In this document: positions 46,915-56,032 of the stretch, piece after piece
Numbering within the stretch: the first letter of the stretch is position 1
Layout of the letters: each line of letters starts with the position of its first letter
DNA from: a bacterium
GTDB lineage: Bacteria; Verrucomicrobiota; Verrucomicrobiia; Limisphaerales; J093
NCBI GenBank assembly: GCA_021780105.1
Contig: JAJXZJ010000057.1
Coordinates: forward strand, 1 to 59,148
Direction of reading: 5' to 3'
DNA: 59,148 nt
The notes under the pieces: model-generated
What the model was told of the DNA's origin: nothing
Seen by the model: only the letters and a program-made list of their open reading frames with translations
The model's database searches: none
Translations under genes and position numbers: made by a program

Positions 46915-48180
46915 TCATTGCCACACCACCCGGTTCACATAATCGGTGTAGCTCACAATGATCCGCGCCACCTTCTCCGAAACATTCGGCATGGCGTAAT
47001 CGGCGACCATGCGCAGGGTGCGCTCGGCGCCTCGACGCTGGCCTTCCAGCACTTTCAGTGCTTCACAAATTCGCCCCCATTCCATGCCCACCATCATCAC
47101 CGCGCCTTCCTCCATGCCCTCCGGCCGCTCGTGCGCCTCGCGGATGTTCAAGGCGGGGAAATTGAGAATGGACGACTCCTCGGTGATTGTCCCGCTGTCA
47201 GACAGGACGGCGGTTGCGTGCATCTCCAGCTTCACGTAGTCACACAGGCCAAACGGTTTCAACAGTTCGACGAGCGGTTCCAACTTCACGCCCTCCGCCT
47301 CGATGCGTTTCCGCGTCCGCGGATGCGTGGAGACGATGACCCGTTTGTCATACTCCTGCGCCAGGCCGTTGAGCAATTGCGCAAGCTTGCGGAACTGCGC
47401 CGGTGAATCCACGTTCTCTTCCCGGTGGCAGCTCACCAGATAATAACCCGGCCTGGTTGAGGGGGAGGGGTTGCGTCTGGAGCCCCCGGTGTGGCAGGCC
47501 TCCTGTTCAACATTCGCCTGCTGCTGTTCGTCATCCTCTCCCCGCCGACCTGTGTTTTCGATCGCTTGAATTTGATCCTTGCCTCTTGTCCCTCGCGTCT
47601 CGTCCTGGAATCCCAGCCGCGTCAGCACGTCCGACCGTTCGATCTTGGGCAGGTAATAATGCAACACCTCGAACATGGGACTGCCCGTCTTGATCACCCG
47701 ATCGGGGGGCAGTCCTTCACGCAGCAAATATTCCCGCGAGATGCTGCTGTAGGGCAGATTTACGTCGGCCAGATGGTCCACAATCTTCCGATTGATCTCC
47801 TCCGGGACGCGCTGATCGAAGCAGCGATTGCCGGCTTCCATGTGAAAGATCGGCACCTTGCGCCGCTTGGCCGGATATGCCGCCAGGCAACTGTTGGTGT
47901 CGCCCAACACCAGGAAGGCGTCCGGTTTCTCTTTGGCCAGCACTTCATCCGCCCGGACGATGATCTGTCCCACCGTCTCGGCGGCATTGGCCCCCGCCGC
48001 ATTGAGAAAATGGTCGGGTTTGCGGATTTCGAGGTCCTCGAAGAACACCTGGTTCAGTTCGTAATCGTAATTTTGTCCCGTGTGAACCAGGACGTGGTCG
48101 GTGTAACGGTCCAGCGCGGCGATCACTCGCGACAACCGAATAATCTCCGGCCGCGTGCCAACAACGGTCATGACTTTCAT
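46915..48180 (-). CDS. capG: UDP-GlcNAc 2-epimerase-like enzyme (CapG/FnlC type)
   Basis: A 421-aa non-hydrolysing UDP-N-acetylglucosamine 2-epimerase family member. It begins [20 protein letters not shown], and has [20 protein letters not shown] (conserved Glu), [20 protein letters not shown] and [20 protein letters not shown]. Together with the CapE- and CapF-like genes upstream it would complete UDP-N-acetyl-L-fucosamine synthesis as the last 2-epimerisation. Residues 192-244 form an insertion not seen in the family (see the repeat at 47449-47607). Confidence 0.88.
   Translation of the reverse strand: MKVMTVVGTRPEIIRLSRVIAALDRYTDHVLVHTGQNYDYELNQVFFEDLEIRKPDHFLNAAGANAAETVGQIIVRADEVLAKEKPDAFLVLGDTNSCLAAYPAKRRKVPIFHMEAGNRCFDQRVPEEINRKIVDHLADVNLPYSSISREYLLREGLPPDRVIKTGSPMFEVLHYYLPKIERSDVLTRLGFQDETRGTRGKDQIQAIENTGRRGEDDEQQQANVEQEACHTGGSRRNPSPSTRPGYYLVSCHREENVDSPAQFRKLAQLLNGLAQEYDKRVIVSTHPRTRKRIEAEGVKLEPLVELLKPFGLCDYVKLEMHATAVLSDSGTITEESSILNFPALNIREAHERPEGMEEGAVMMVGMEWGRICEALKVLEGQRRGAERTLRMVADYAMPNVSEKVARIIVSYTDYVNRVVWQ
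47449..47607 (-). repeat. In-frame repeat-like insertion in the epimerase gene
   Basis: About 53 codons between RLGFQ and [13 protein letters not shown] have no family counterpart and encode a polar, Gln/Glu/Arg-rich segment ([20 protein letters not shown]). At one edge, 47577-47606 on the minus strand shows four degenerate 7-bp units: GACGAGA, CGCGAGG, GACAAGA, GGCAAGG. Such heptads are usual in intergenic repeats. The reading frame stays open. Confidence 0.55.
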
Positions 48181-48208
48181 GGTAAGCGAAGAGGGAAGCG
48201 GGAAGCGC

Positions 48209-48604
48209 TCAGTGAAGCGTGCGTGTGAAGGTCGTAATCATGCGACTGAGCTTGTCGCAAAGCGCTAGCATTTTCATAATCTCATCCTGCTCAAGCAGTC
48301 CCAATCGCTCGAAGACCAGGAGCATCGACGCGTCCTCGAAGAGCGAACGACGAGCGATATTCAGAAACTGCCTGAATTCCGCGGCGTGTAAACTGGCACT
48401 TCCCTCGGCGATGTTATTGGATATCGACAATCCCGCCGCGCGCAGTTGCTCCGCGTAACGGAATAGGCGCCGCTTCTCCAATCGAGCGGCGACGTCGTGA
48501 AACACCACGGCTAGTTCCACAGCGAGACACCAGATATCGAGGTCCTGGAACCGCCAGTGAGGCCTTTCCGTGTGCGCTCCTCCATCCTGTGTTCTAAGCG
48601 CCAT
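48209..48604 (-). CDS. Four-helix-bundle (S23/IVS-type) protein
   Basis: A 131-aa member of the four-helix-bundle family first found in 23S rRNA intervening sequences (TIGR02436). It has [60 protein letters not shown] and [20 protein letters not shown]. The ATG at 48604 has a GGAAAG ribosome site 7 bases away; 48640 would overlap the previous gene. It sits between capF and capG without a pathway role that I know. It may be a mobile accessory gene. Basic-residue-rich helices suggest nucleic-acid binding. Confidence 0.85.
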   Translation of the reverse strand: MALRTQDGGAHTERPHWRFQDLDIWCLAVELAVVFHDVAARLEKRRLFRYAEQLRAAGLSISNNIAEGSASLHAAEFRQFLNIARRSLFEDASMLLVFERLGLLEQDEIMKMLALCDKLSRMITTFTRTLH

Positions 48605-48626
48605 GCTGGTTCTTTCCGCTTCCCTC

Positions 48627-49763
48627 TTAGCCCATGACACTCAGAGGATACGTATCCGCCTTTTCCGGATCGAAAACCTCACTTGCCCAGAACAGCGTGA
48701 CCAATTCCCCCGCCCCGATGTTCTCAATTGAATGCGTGTAGCCGGGCGGAATATCCAATACCCTGAAGTCGCATCCCTTGATACGGTGCTCGATGATCTC
48801 CGTGCCTTGGATGTGGCGAAACCGAATGATCGCCTCCCCTTCCACCACCAGAAACTTCTCGGTCTTGGTATGATGGAAATGATTTCCCCGGGTGATACCG
48901 GGTTTGGTTCGCGAGACGAAGATTTGCCCGGCCGACGGCGACTTCACAAACTCCGCCAGGCTTCCGCGCGGGTCGGTCTTTTGATTCAGATCATACGCAA
49001 AATCCGCCCCCTTCAGATAGCTTAGATAGGTCGCATACAGGCACCGGTTCAAGGGGTCTGCAAAATCAGGCAATTGCAGATTGTGTCGCGATGCGCGGAA
49101 TGACCCGATGCGTGCCGCCAGTTCGCCCAATGTCACCTTGAAGGAGCGCGGCACCTCACAAAACTCACAATACCCGGCCGGCCGAACCGGCGTCTCTGGA
49201 GTTTCATCACCGGCCGCGAGAAAGGCGGCCACCACGTCATCAATATAGACAAGCTCGATTTCTCGCGCCGGGTCCGATATGGTGATCGGCAGGTCATGGG
49301 CAATATTGTGGCAGAAGGTGGCGGTGACCGAGTTGTAGTTGGGGCGGCACCATTTTCCAAACACATTCTTCAGCCTGAAGATGATCGCCGTTCCTCCGCC
49401 ATGTTCCGCCCAGTGGCGGACGATTTCTTCCGCCATCCGTTTGCTCGCCCCGTATGGGTTGTCTAATGCTGCCTGAATCGAGGATGAAAGAATGAACAGC
49501 GGACGACGGTTCTGAGCTGCGAGCTTTTTGCAGAGGGTCGTCGTGAAATCGGTGTTGCCCGCCTTGAATTCGTCCGGGTTCTGCGGCCGGTTCACGCCGG
49601 CCAGATGCAGGATCACGTCCGCTTCGCGCAGACCGCGCTCCAACTCGGCCTCCGGCGTGCTGAGGTCAAATTGAATCAGCCGCACTTCGGGCCGCCTTCC
49701 CAGCGCCTCGACCATGTGCCGGCCGATAAACCCGCTGCTCCCGGTAACAAGAACGGTTTGCAT
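48627..49763 (-). CDS. capF: UDP-sugar reductase/epimerase with cupin domain (CapF type)
   Basis: A 378-aa two-domain enzyme. The N-terminal SDR (QTVLVTGSSGFIGRHMVEAL, NPYGASKRMAEEIVRHW with Tyr and Lys) reduces, and the C-terminal cupin (FVSRTKPGITRGNHFHHTKT, EKFLVVEGEAIIRFRHI, DIPPGYTHSIENIGAGELVT) with two His epimerises. This is the CapF/WbjC/FnlB design of UDP-FucNAc synthesis. The ATG at 49763 is preferred over a preceding TTG. It lies 18 bp downstream of the CapE-like gene. Confidence 0.88.
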   Translation of the reverse strand: MQTVLVTGSSGFIGRHMVEALGRRPEVRLIQFDLSTPEAELERGLREADVILHLAGVNRPQNPDEFKAGNTDFTTTLCKKLAAQNRRPLFILSSSIQAALDNPYGASKRMAEEIVRHWAEHGGGTAIIFRLKNVFGKWCRPNYNSVTATFCHNIAHDLPITISDPAREIELVYIDDVVAAFLAAGDETPETPVRPAGYCEFCEVPRSFKVTLGELAARIGSFRASRHNLQLPDFADPLNRCLYATYLSYLKGADFAYDLNQKTDPRGSLAEFVKSPSAGQIFVSRTKPGITRGNHFHHTKTEKFLVVEGEAIIRFRHIQGTEIIEHRIKGCDFRVLDIPPGYTHSIENIGAGELVTLFWASEVFDPEKADTYPLSVMG

Positions 49764-49781
49764 CAACTGGTGGCTTTCTCC

Positions 49782-50825
49782 TTACTCTTGTGCGGTTGTG
49801 GCTGCCGCCGGCTCCTTGCCCGTCATCGCGTCCCGCACAATCGCCAGCTTCTGCAAAAGCGCCATCATGCCTCCGACGTCGAGCCGCTGCGTATTCGAGG
49901 AGTTATAGTCCGCCAGTCTCTCGATTTCCGGCATGCCTTCCGTAAAGTAGAGGCTGTAGTTAAGATCCCGGTTGTCCGACGGCACGCGAAAGTAGTCACC
50001 CAAATCTTCTGCCCGCGCTCGTTCCTCCCGCGTCAGAAGCGTTTCATTAGGCTTCTCCCCGTGGCGGGTGCCAATGATGCGCACGGGGTTGTTCGCGTTG
50101 AGCAGGCGCTTGACCGCCTCGGCCAGCGTGCCAATGGTGGCCGCCGGCGCCTTTTGCACGAAGAGGTCGCCCGGCCGGCCATGTTGGAAGGCATAAATCA
50201 CCAGTTCGACCGCGTCTTCCAGAGTCATCATGAACCGCGTCATGTTCGGGTCGGTCACCGTCAGCGGTTCGCCCGCGGCAATCTGTTGCAGGAACAGCGG
50301 AATCACCGAACCGCGGGACGCCATCACATTGCCGTAACGGGTGCCGCAGAAAATCAATCCCTTTTCCCCGCCTATGCGCGAACGCGCGACCATGATCTTT
50401 TCCATCAGCGCCTTGGACATCCCCATCGCATTGATCGGATACGCCGCCTTGTCCGTGCTGAGGACGACCAGTCGTTTGACTCCGGCCTCCGTGGCAGCGT
50501 GGAGGACGTTGTCCGCCCCGAGCACGTTGGTGCGGACGGCTTCCATGGGGTAAAACTCGCACGATGGCACCTGTTTCAGCGCGGCGGCATGGAACACGTA
50601 ATCCGCTCCCGCCATGGCCTCGCGTATGCTGTCGAGATTCCGCACATCCCCGATGTAGAACCTGAGCTTTGGGTCGGGATACTCGTGGCGCATGTCGTCC
50701 TGCTTTTTCTCGTCGCGCGAGAAGATGCGGATCTGGCCGATTTCCGTGGGCAGGAACCGGCGCAGCACGGCATTGCCAAAGCTGCCGGTGCCGCCGGTGA
50801 TCAAGAGTGTTTTGTGTTTGAACAT
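49782..50825 (-). CDS. capE: UDP-GlcNAc 4,6-dehydratase (inverting), CapE type
   Basis: A 347-aa SDR that converts UDP-GlcNAc to the 4-keto-6-deoxy-L-sugar, the first step to UDP-N-acetyl-L-fucosamine. It starts MFKHKTLLITGGTGSFGNAV. The catalytic segment LSTDKAAYPINAMGMSKALM has the family's Met-x3-Lys, and GTRYGNVMASRGSVIPLFLQ with DPNMTRFMMTLEDAVELVIY is diagnostic for CapE/FnlA/WbjB. Of normal length. It heads a capE-capF-(S23)-capG row. Confidence 0.92.
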   Translation of the reverse strand: MFKHKTLLITGGTGSFGNAVLRRFLPTEIGQIRIFSRDEKKQDDMRHEYPDPKLRFYIGDVRNLDSIREAMAGADYVFHAAALKQVPSCEFYPMEAVRTNVLGADNVLHAATEAGVKRLVVLSTDKAAYPINAMGMSKALMEKIMVARSRIGGEKGLIFCGTRYGNVMASRGSVIPLFLQQIAAGEPLTVTDPNMTRFMMTLEDAVELVIYAFQHGRPGDLFVQKAPAATIGTLAEAVKRLLNANNPVRIIGTRHGEKPNETLLTREERARAEDLGDYFRVPSDNRDLNYSLYFTEGMPEIERLADYNSSNTQRLDVGGMMALLQKLAIVRDAMTGKEPAAATTAQE

Positions 50826-50921
50826 GGTGAATGTCTACCTACAACTACGGTGGCCGGCTGCTTGGTGCTGCCTATTGATACCTATGCTTGCCTGTGATCT
50901 TCCCCTCTTGAAAAGGGTCAG

Positions 50922-51932
50922 TTAGGATTGTCCAACCGACTTGCCGGCACCTTTGTCGCGCCGCGTCTTCATGGCCCGCAAGGCTACACACGCCAGAACG
51001 TATTTGTAGGCCATGGGGTGATAAAATTTCGGGTTCTTGTCTAAACGCTCCAATAGTTTGAACACCAGCCGGCCGAAAGCCGGTTGGGCAGACAGACGGC
51101 ATAACGTCTTCGCGATACTGCGCCCTAGTGGTTCCTTCCCCCAGGATGGTGTTCCCAAGAACCAATGTCCGTAGCGGGCCGATTCTTCCGGGTAACGTGC
51201 GGTCACTACTTCGACTCCACCCTGATAGTTCTTTCCAAACTGGGTAATCCACTGTTGATAGGACATTGCATAGTCCGGCCTATGGGTTACCAACGCTTGG
51301 GGTTCGTAACACAGCTCAAGGCCGTAACGCACCAACCGTATCGCCAGTTCCCCGTCCACTGCACGCCGCAACGTCTCGTCAAACAGGCCTACCTCCAAAA
51401 GCACCTGTCTGGGCAGCGACGAGTTGCCACCCGCCCAATGTGAAGGAGGTAGGGGTTTTCCGGCCAGGATGAGCCTAGTCATGCGGTTACCTGGCTGCCC
51501 CAAGTAAGTGCTGTTATGGTAATGCACCAGGTTGCTTTGTTGGATCCACTCATCTGGGTATTTCACTGGACCCACTACGCCGATGCTCTGGCCCGCCGAC
51601 TCGTGCTGTCCCTGATGTGCGGCCACCCATTTCTCGCAGGGGATGATGTCGTCGTCGGTGAAAGCCAGAATCGTTCCACTCGCGGCCAGGCTCCCGGTAT
51701 TCAGAGCCGCGGTTTTGCCTCTATTCTCTTTGAGCCTTAGGCATCTCCATGTCGAGAGTTCGTTGGCTTCCAGGAACCCGCTTACCTGCGCGAATGTGTC
51801 GTCCGTTGAACCGTCGTCCACAACCACCACCTCAAATTGCGATGGTTGGACACTCTGGTGGCGTAGGCTGTCCAGTGTTCCTAGAATTCTGGCACCGCGG
51901 TTATATGTAGGGATGATGACGGAGAAGTCCAT
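50922..51932 (-). CDS. GT2 glycosyltransferase
   Basis: A 336-aa GT-A fold transferase. The start at 51932 (MDFSVIIPTYNRGARILGTL) is standard for GT2; the frame continues upstream through the methyltransferase gene without coding meaning. Motifs are EVVVVDDGSTDDTFAQVSGF, the nucleotide/metal DxD in ILAFTDDDIIPCEKWV, and GLFDETLRRAVDGELAIRLV. The C-terminus is a helical, slightly basic tail. It overlaps the methyltransferase gene by 32 bp. The sugar it transfers is unknown. Confidence 0.88.
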   Translation of the reverse strand: MDFSVIIPTYNRGARILGTLDSLRHQSVQPSQFEVVVVDDGSTDDTFAQVSGFLEANELSTWRCLRLKENRGKTAALNTGSLAASGTILAFTDDDIIPCEKWVAAHQGQHESAGQSIGVVGPVKYPDEWIQQSNLVHYHNSTYLGQPGNRMTRLILAGKPLPPSHWAGGNSSLPRQVLLEVGLFDETLRRAVDGELAIRLVRYGLELCYEPQALVTHRPDYAMSYQQWITQFGKNYQGGVEVVTARYPEESARYGHWFLGTPSWGKEPLGRSIAKTLCRLSAQPAFGRLVFKLLERLDKNPKFYHPMAYKYVLACVALRAMKTRRDKGAGKSVGQS

Positions 51933-52806
51933 TACCTGATTGCGGCTGTGCTCGCGCGGTTTTGCGATAGATTGCTGCGATGTTAAACCCGTATCCTGTG
52001 CGTTCAAGTAGCCAATGTAGCATTTTCTTCCCCCCCGAGATCCGGCAAAGATAGCGCGGCAGCCAATTGTCATTTGAATTTGCGTAAGTGACGATTCTCT
52101 CGCATGACAACCCGATCGCGCCTGCCAAATGCCGTAACGCCCGGGGTTCGAAAGCGTGAAGATGAGTAGGCGGATAAAGCGATCCCAAGTAGCGTCCCTC
52201 GCGGACCTTGCGGGTGTGTCCGCAAAGCCGCTCGGCAGCTTGGTTGGGGACTTCCACCCATAAGACGCCGCCATCGGCAACCGCCGCGCCGGCCGCTCTA
52301 GTGAAACGAATGAAATCGGGAATGTGTTCGATCACGTGGCGCAACAAAACAAAATCGGCTGTCGGTATCGTTGTAGGTGGTGACGAAAGTAAATTTACCT
52401 TGCGGCAGTCAAGTCCCCGATCCAGACACCTTGCCAGCTTGGCTTCGTCAACTTCGATGCCTGCGGCTCCCCAACCCAAATCCCTTGCAGCGGCCACGTA
52501 GGCCCCCTCAGAGCAGCCAATGTCCAGGAAACGTTTTTTCGCAACTCTGGCAACTGCGAACTTGTGCTTCATCACCCGCTTTACATCGCGAATGATGATA
52601 TTCCAGTCGCGGACTTCCGTGACATAGTCGGGAGCGTCGTTGTAATCAAACGTGGGCCAACTGTCGTCGCCCGCGCGAGCTGTCCAATAACCGCACCGGA
52701 CGCAGCGATTGAACTTATATTGCGTATCGGCCAGAGGCAGAAATTCAGTCGAGGCACAGCAAAACGGGCACGTTGGCACCGCAACTTTGGCTTTTTTTGC
52801 GCTCAT
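51901..52806 (-). CDS. SAM-dependent methyltransferase with zinc-ribbon N-terminus
   Basis: A 301-aa class I methyltransferase. The N-terminus holds four Cys-type positions (VPTCPFCCASTEFLPLADTQ and FNRCVRCGYW), a probable zinc ribbon. The SAM-binding motif is KKRFLDIGCSEGAYVAAARD, then GIEVDEAKLARCLDRGLDCR and FVLLRHVIEHIPDFIRFTRA. ATG at 52806 gives MSAKKAKVAV; an alternative lies 27 bases upstream. Such methyltransferases occur in glycan clusters and may methylate a sugar or a cap. The target is not known. Confidence 0.85.
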   Translation of the reverse strand: MSAKKAKVAVPTCPFCCASTEFLPLADTQYKFNRCVRCGYWTARAGDDSWPTFDYNDAPDYVTEVRDWNIIIRDVKRVMKHKFAVARVAKKRFLDIGCSEGAYVAAARDLGWGAAGIEVDEAKLARCLDRGLDCRKVNLLSSPPTTIPTADFVLLRHVIEHIPDFIRFTRAAGAAVADGGVLWVEVPNQAAERLCGHTRKVREGRYLGSLYPPTHLHAFEPRALRHLAGAIGLSCERIVTYANSNDNWLPRYLCRISGGKKMLHWLLERTGYGFNIAAIYRKTARAQPQSGNGLLRHHPYI

Positions 52807-52862
52807 GTTTTTGACTCCTTCGGATGCCTGCACGTCAGAATTTCGCCGAACCTATACTTTCA

Positions 52863-53681
52863 TTAGGCGGCGGGACGCAGCCGATACCATAGATCATACG
52901 CGCCCGCCATCTTCCGTTCGAAACGCCCTGGATCGTCATGGCCGTTCACGTCCAGCCGCGGCAGTTCAAACGGATCGCTCCTGGCGTTCGGGGTGCTGCC
53001 CATCTGCGTGCAGGCACCTTGATAACCGGCCTCGAAGACCAGCGCCCGGCTCGCCGGGGAGAACGCCCCGCGTTGGCCGAATGGATACGCCAGGCATGCG
53101 ACGGGCCGCCCAAGTTGTTCTTCCAGCACGCGCTTGGACTCCCGCACCTCCCACCGGGCACGCGGAGTTTCCAGGGAGCCGATCAATCGGTGGCCGCAGC
53201 CGTGTGAGCCGATTTCAAAGCCGTCCTGCACCAGACTCCGCAGCTCCTCCCACCCCATGAACCAATGTTCGCACGCCCCTTGGGCCACCGGCAGGGCGCG
53301 TTTCGCGCGCCGCTCCGCCACAAAGTCCGTCGGCACAAAAAAGGTCGCGTTCATCCCATGCTGCTTCAGCAGGGGCCTCACCGTCTCCCAGTGATTCAGC
53401 AACCCGTCATCAAAGGTCAGGGCCACTGTCTTGCGTCGCGCGGTGATCGCCGGCCAGTTGGTCAGCGCCTCGCCCAGGGTCACCGTCGCGTATTGTTCCC
53501 GCTGCAACCACGCCAGAAACCCGGCCAACTGTCCGGCCGTTATGGCTCCTTCTTCCACGCGGTGGCCATCACGGACATCATGGAAGGTCAGCAGACGAAA
53601 GGCGCCGGGGTGGATGAACCAGCGCCCAACCAGACGCGCAAACGCGTCCTGCACGCGCAACTTGTTCGCCGTGTTCAGCAT
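52863..53681 (-). CDS. Polysaccharide deacetylase (NodB-type)
   Basis: A 272-aa deacetylase of CE4 type. Motif 1 is RRKTVALTFDDGLLNHWETV with the metal Asp pair, motif 2 is GFEIGSHGCGHRLIGSL with the two-His site, followed by RVLEEQLGRPVACLAYPFGQ. There is no clear signal peptide, unlike exported deacetylases, so it might act on a cytoplasmic, lipid-linked sugar or be released otherwise. Its start (MLNTANKLRVQDA) overlaps the end of a 36-codon glycosyltransferase-like stub. Confidence 0.85.
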   Translation of the reverse strand: MLNTANKLRVQDAFARLVGRWFIHPGAFRLLTFHDVRDGHRVEEGAITAGQLAGFLAWLQREQYATVTLGEALTNWPAITARRKTVALTFDDGLLNHWETVRPLLKQHGMNATFFVPTDFVAERRAKRALPVAQGACEHWFMGWEELRSLVQDGFEIGSHGCGHRLIGSLETPRARWEVRESKRVLEEQLGRPVACLAYPFGQRGAFSPASRALVFEAGYQGACTQMGSTPNARSDPFELPRLDVNGHDDPGRFERKMAGAYDLWYRLRPAA

Positions 53682-53785
53682 GGTTGCCGGCCACCCCGCG
53701 CTTCGGTATTACCCTGCCCCGATTCCCCATGCTGGGTATCTGGCCTTGGCAACACCACCAAGATGCGCAACCGGTCCTTTGCCAT
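53675..53785 (-). pseudogene. Short stub resembling a glycosyltransferase N-terminus
   Basis: A 36-codon frame starts MAKDRLRILVVLPRPDTQHG, like the N-terminus of a GT-B enzyme, and ends at a stop overlapping the deacetylase start. Nothing else of the enzyme is present. It may be the trace of a deletion. It is too short to be sure. Confidence 0.3.
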
Positions 53786-53897
53786 TTGGTCGTTGTGGAC
53801 TCTCAGCCCTGATGACCTGGAACCATCAACCGGTGGTTCCAGTTGAACGATGCAGGACATCCGGTCAGATTGTCTTCCTAAGATATCTCCATGGGCT

Positions 53898-55172
53898 TCA
53901 GGCTTCACAGACTGCCCGGTCGCGATTTCTCCTTGAAGCAGAATCGCCGATAACCTCACTCATAATGTGAATCATCTCATCAGCGCGCTGCTCAAAAGTA
54001 TAATTCGCCAGGCACTTTTCGCGTGCTGCGACTCCTATGGCTGCAGCCTCCGCCGGATGGTCCAGAAGCCAGCCGGCTTTTTCGACGCATTCGTCGGCAC
54101 TGCGGTAGGTCACGATCTCACGGTCAATTTCGAAATACTGCGGCAGGTTGGGCTTCCAGTCTGTCAACAGGCACGCACCGGCGCCGGTGGCCTCGAACAA
54201 TCTCATATTCTCGGCCGTTTCGTACTCGCCGGAATGGTTGAGCGTGGCAGTGTAAGCGCGGTAAATCCGGAATGCATCCAAACCAAACACCGGCGGCCGC
54301 AGCACCTTTCTCATCGCAGCCGGCAGAAATGGTGAGTTTGCCAGATGTATCTTCGATAGTCGCCGGACGGCAAACGAACGTTCCGCCACGCCCTTAACGA
54401 CGGGCACGCGTAGCAGAGCCCGGGCAGAACGGGCGGCCATGCCGCGCACGGCCCAGTCCAGGAGATCCTTGCTCTCGGACCGTTCCGCCGCCGGGGAATA
54501 GATGGCCAGCGGCACCCGCTCCGCAATCTCGCCCAGCAAACGCGCCCGTTCCAGATGCACTCCTTTTCGCCGCTCCAGGTTGCCCGAGAACACAATCCGG
54601 TTGACCGTGGGGTCAGACCGATCACCCAGCAACCGCCTGACACTGATCGCATCAAACGAATGCGGGAGGTAATATGCCCTGAGTCTCTGATTCTGGAGAA
54701 AGGACTGCACATCTTGCGAGCATGTGATCACCGCATCGAAACTCGCCATTCGCCGGCCGTCCACCGTGAAGGATCCCGCATACCCAATCACCGCTCTTAG
54801 GGAGCGGACATGGCTGCCCAGCGCTTGGGCAAACTGCGGATCAAAGGCATTGGATAGGCTACAGAACACGGCTTCGGGCTGAAACTGAATGAGCTGCTCC
54901 AGCACGACCTGCCAGGCCTCCGGTACCGCCAGTTGAGGTCGGCCGTTCTCCCTGGTCCACGCCTGCTCCAGCGGCTCGATTCCCGGGAAGCAGGTCATGC
55001 ACTCGTGCCCGCGCCGTTGCAGCACAGGCTGATAGCCGCTGTGAAAACTGTAAGGCTCGTCCAGTAGGGTGCCCAATTGAACGTTGTATTCCGCATGCCG
55101 GAGCCAGGCGTATTTCTGGTAGGCATAACCCCAGAACAGCCGGCTTGTAGTATAAACGAAGGCGATCTTCAT
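53898..55172 (-). CDS. Glycosyltransferase, GT-B fold (CgeB-like)
   Basis: A 424-aa GT-B protein. The ATG at 55172 (MKIAFVYTTSRLFWGYAYQK) fits a GT start; the open frame extends to 55328 without conservation. The second half contains IVFSGNLERRKGVHLERARL, TLNHSGEYETAENMRLFEAT, GAGACLLTDWKPNLPQYFEI and VEKAGWLLDHPAEAAAIGVA, as in family 1/CgeB-like transferases. The acceptor and donor are not predictable. It lies among divergent flanking sequence with no tight coupling. Confidence 0.8.
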   Translation of the reverse strand: MKIAFVYTTSRLFWGYAYQKYAWLRHAEYNVQLGTLLDEPYSFHSGYQPVLQRRGHECMTCFPGIEPLEQAWTRENGRPQLAVPEAWQVVLEQLIQFQPEAVFCSLSNAFDPQFAQALGSHVRSLRAVIGYAGSFTVDGRRMASFDAVITCSQDVQSFLQNQRLRAYYLPHSFDAISVRRLLGDRSDPTVNRIVFSGNLERRKGVHLERARLLGEIAERVPLAIYSPAAERSESKDLLDWAVRGMAARSARALLRVPVVKGVAERSFAVRRLSKIHLANSPFLPAAMRKVLRPPVFGLDAFRIYRAYTATLNHSGEYETAENMRLFEATGAGACLLTDWKPNLPQYFEIDREIVTYRSADECVEKAGWLLDHPAEAAAIGVAAREKCLANYTFEQRADEMIHIMSEVIGDSASRRNRDRAVCEA

Positions 55173-55364
55173 TAAGAGGTGCAAATCCGCACGTCTATGG
55201 TATAATGGGTTGAACAACCGTAACACCCGGCTTTCCGCCAGCTGATTCGATTTGTTCTGAAAGAAGCATTTGTTGGACACCAACCGAAAAATTATCTTGG
55301 AAACCCTCTTCGTAAAACTTACAGGCAAATCCTTAAATCCTCAGTGTTGGGGCATGTGCCTGGC

Positions 55365-55939
55365 TCAATTGCCAACCTTCACGCGCGACTCGATTGGGCG
55401 ACCAGGTATACCAACGGCGACGCTCCTCGCTGGGACGTCCGTTAGCACCACTGTGTTCGCCCCGATGACACTAACGGCGCCAATGCGAACGCCTCCGATC
55501 ACCTTGGCACCGGCAAATAACTTAACTCGGTCTTCGATAACCGGATACTGGTCATCCATGCCACCGCTCTTGCTCCTATGGTCACGCCATGATAGAGCAC
55601 GCAATTGTCACCAATCACGCAAGAACACCCAATGACAACACCTACACCATGAATGCCTTGAAAAGAACGACCCATTTTCGCGGAAGGAGAAATCTCGATA
55701 GCGTATTTTACACGAGCACGATACGAAAAGTAGGAGCCGATAAGTCTTAGTCCACGATGCCTTAAACACTCATTTGCGAGCCGGTAATGCAACACCGCTT
55801 TGAAACCAGGATTAAACAGCAGGGAAAGTAGCATCCTGAATTTGCCCGGCGTGTCGGATCGCTCACGAAACACTGCCTCCGCATCCGCCCGGATCAAGCC
55901 TAGAGTGTTCGCGGATTTCGCTGCGCAAGGTGTCTGCAT
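55365..55939 (-). pseudogene. Serine-acetyltransferase-like hexapeptide acyltransferase, frameshifted
   Basis: The first frame (from 55939) encodes NTLGLIRADAEAVFRERSDT, an N-terminal helical region as in CysE/EpsC, then GIHGVGVVIGCSCVIGDNCV and LYHGVTIGAR. A second frame continues SGGMDDQYPVIEDRVKLFAG with AKVIGGVRIGAVSVIGANTV and PARSVAVGIPGRP. Restoring one A in the minus-strand GCAAGAGC at about 55570 (plus-strand T) would rejoin them as GAKSGGMDDQYPVIEDRV. So one single-base deletion separates the two halves. It is a recent lesion or a sequencing error. Confidence 0.75.
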
Positions 55940-56032
55940 TCTTGTTTGTTCCAAATGACGACGCACTACATACCGTCTGCCCTATAATGTAAATGTCTGA
56001 CTTTCCTGCGTAGAGATACAGCTTGGTTTATC

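Noticed and set aside
48209..48604. Diversity-generating retroelement, suggested by the Avd-like protein
   Set aside because: No reverse transcriptase, template/variable repeat pair or CLec target protein is present nearby.
51933..52280. Upstream extension of the GT2 protein
   Set aside because: It overlaps the methyltransferase gene; GT2 enzymes start at MDFSVIIPTYNRG.
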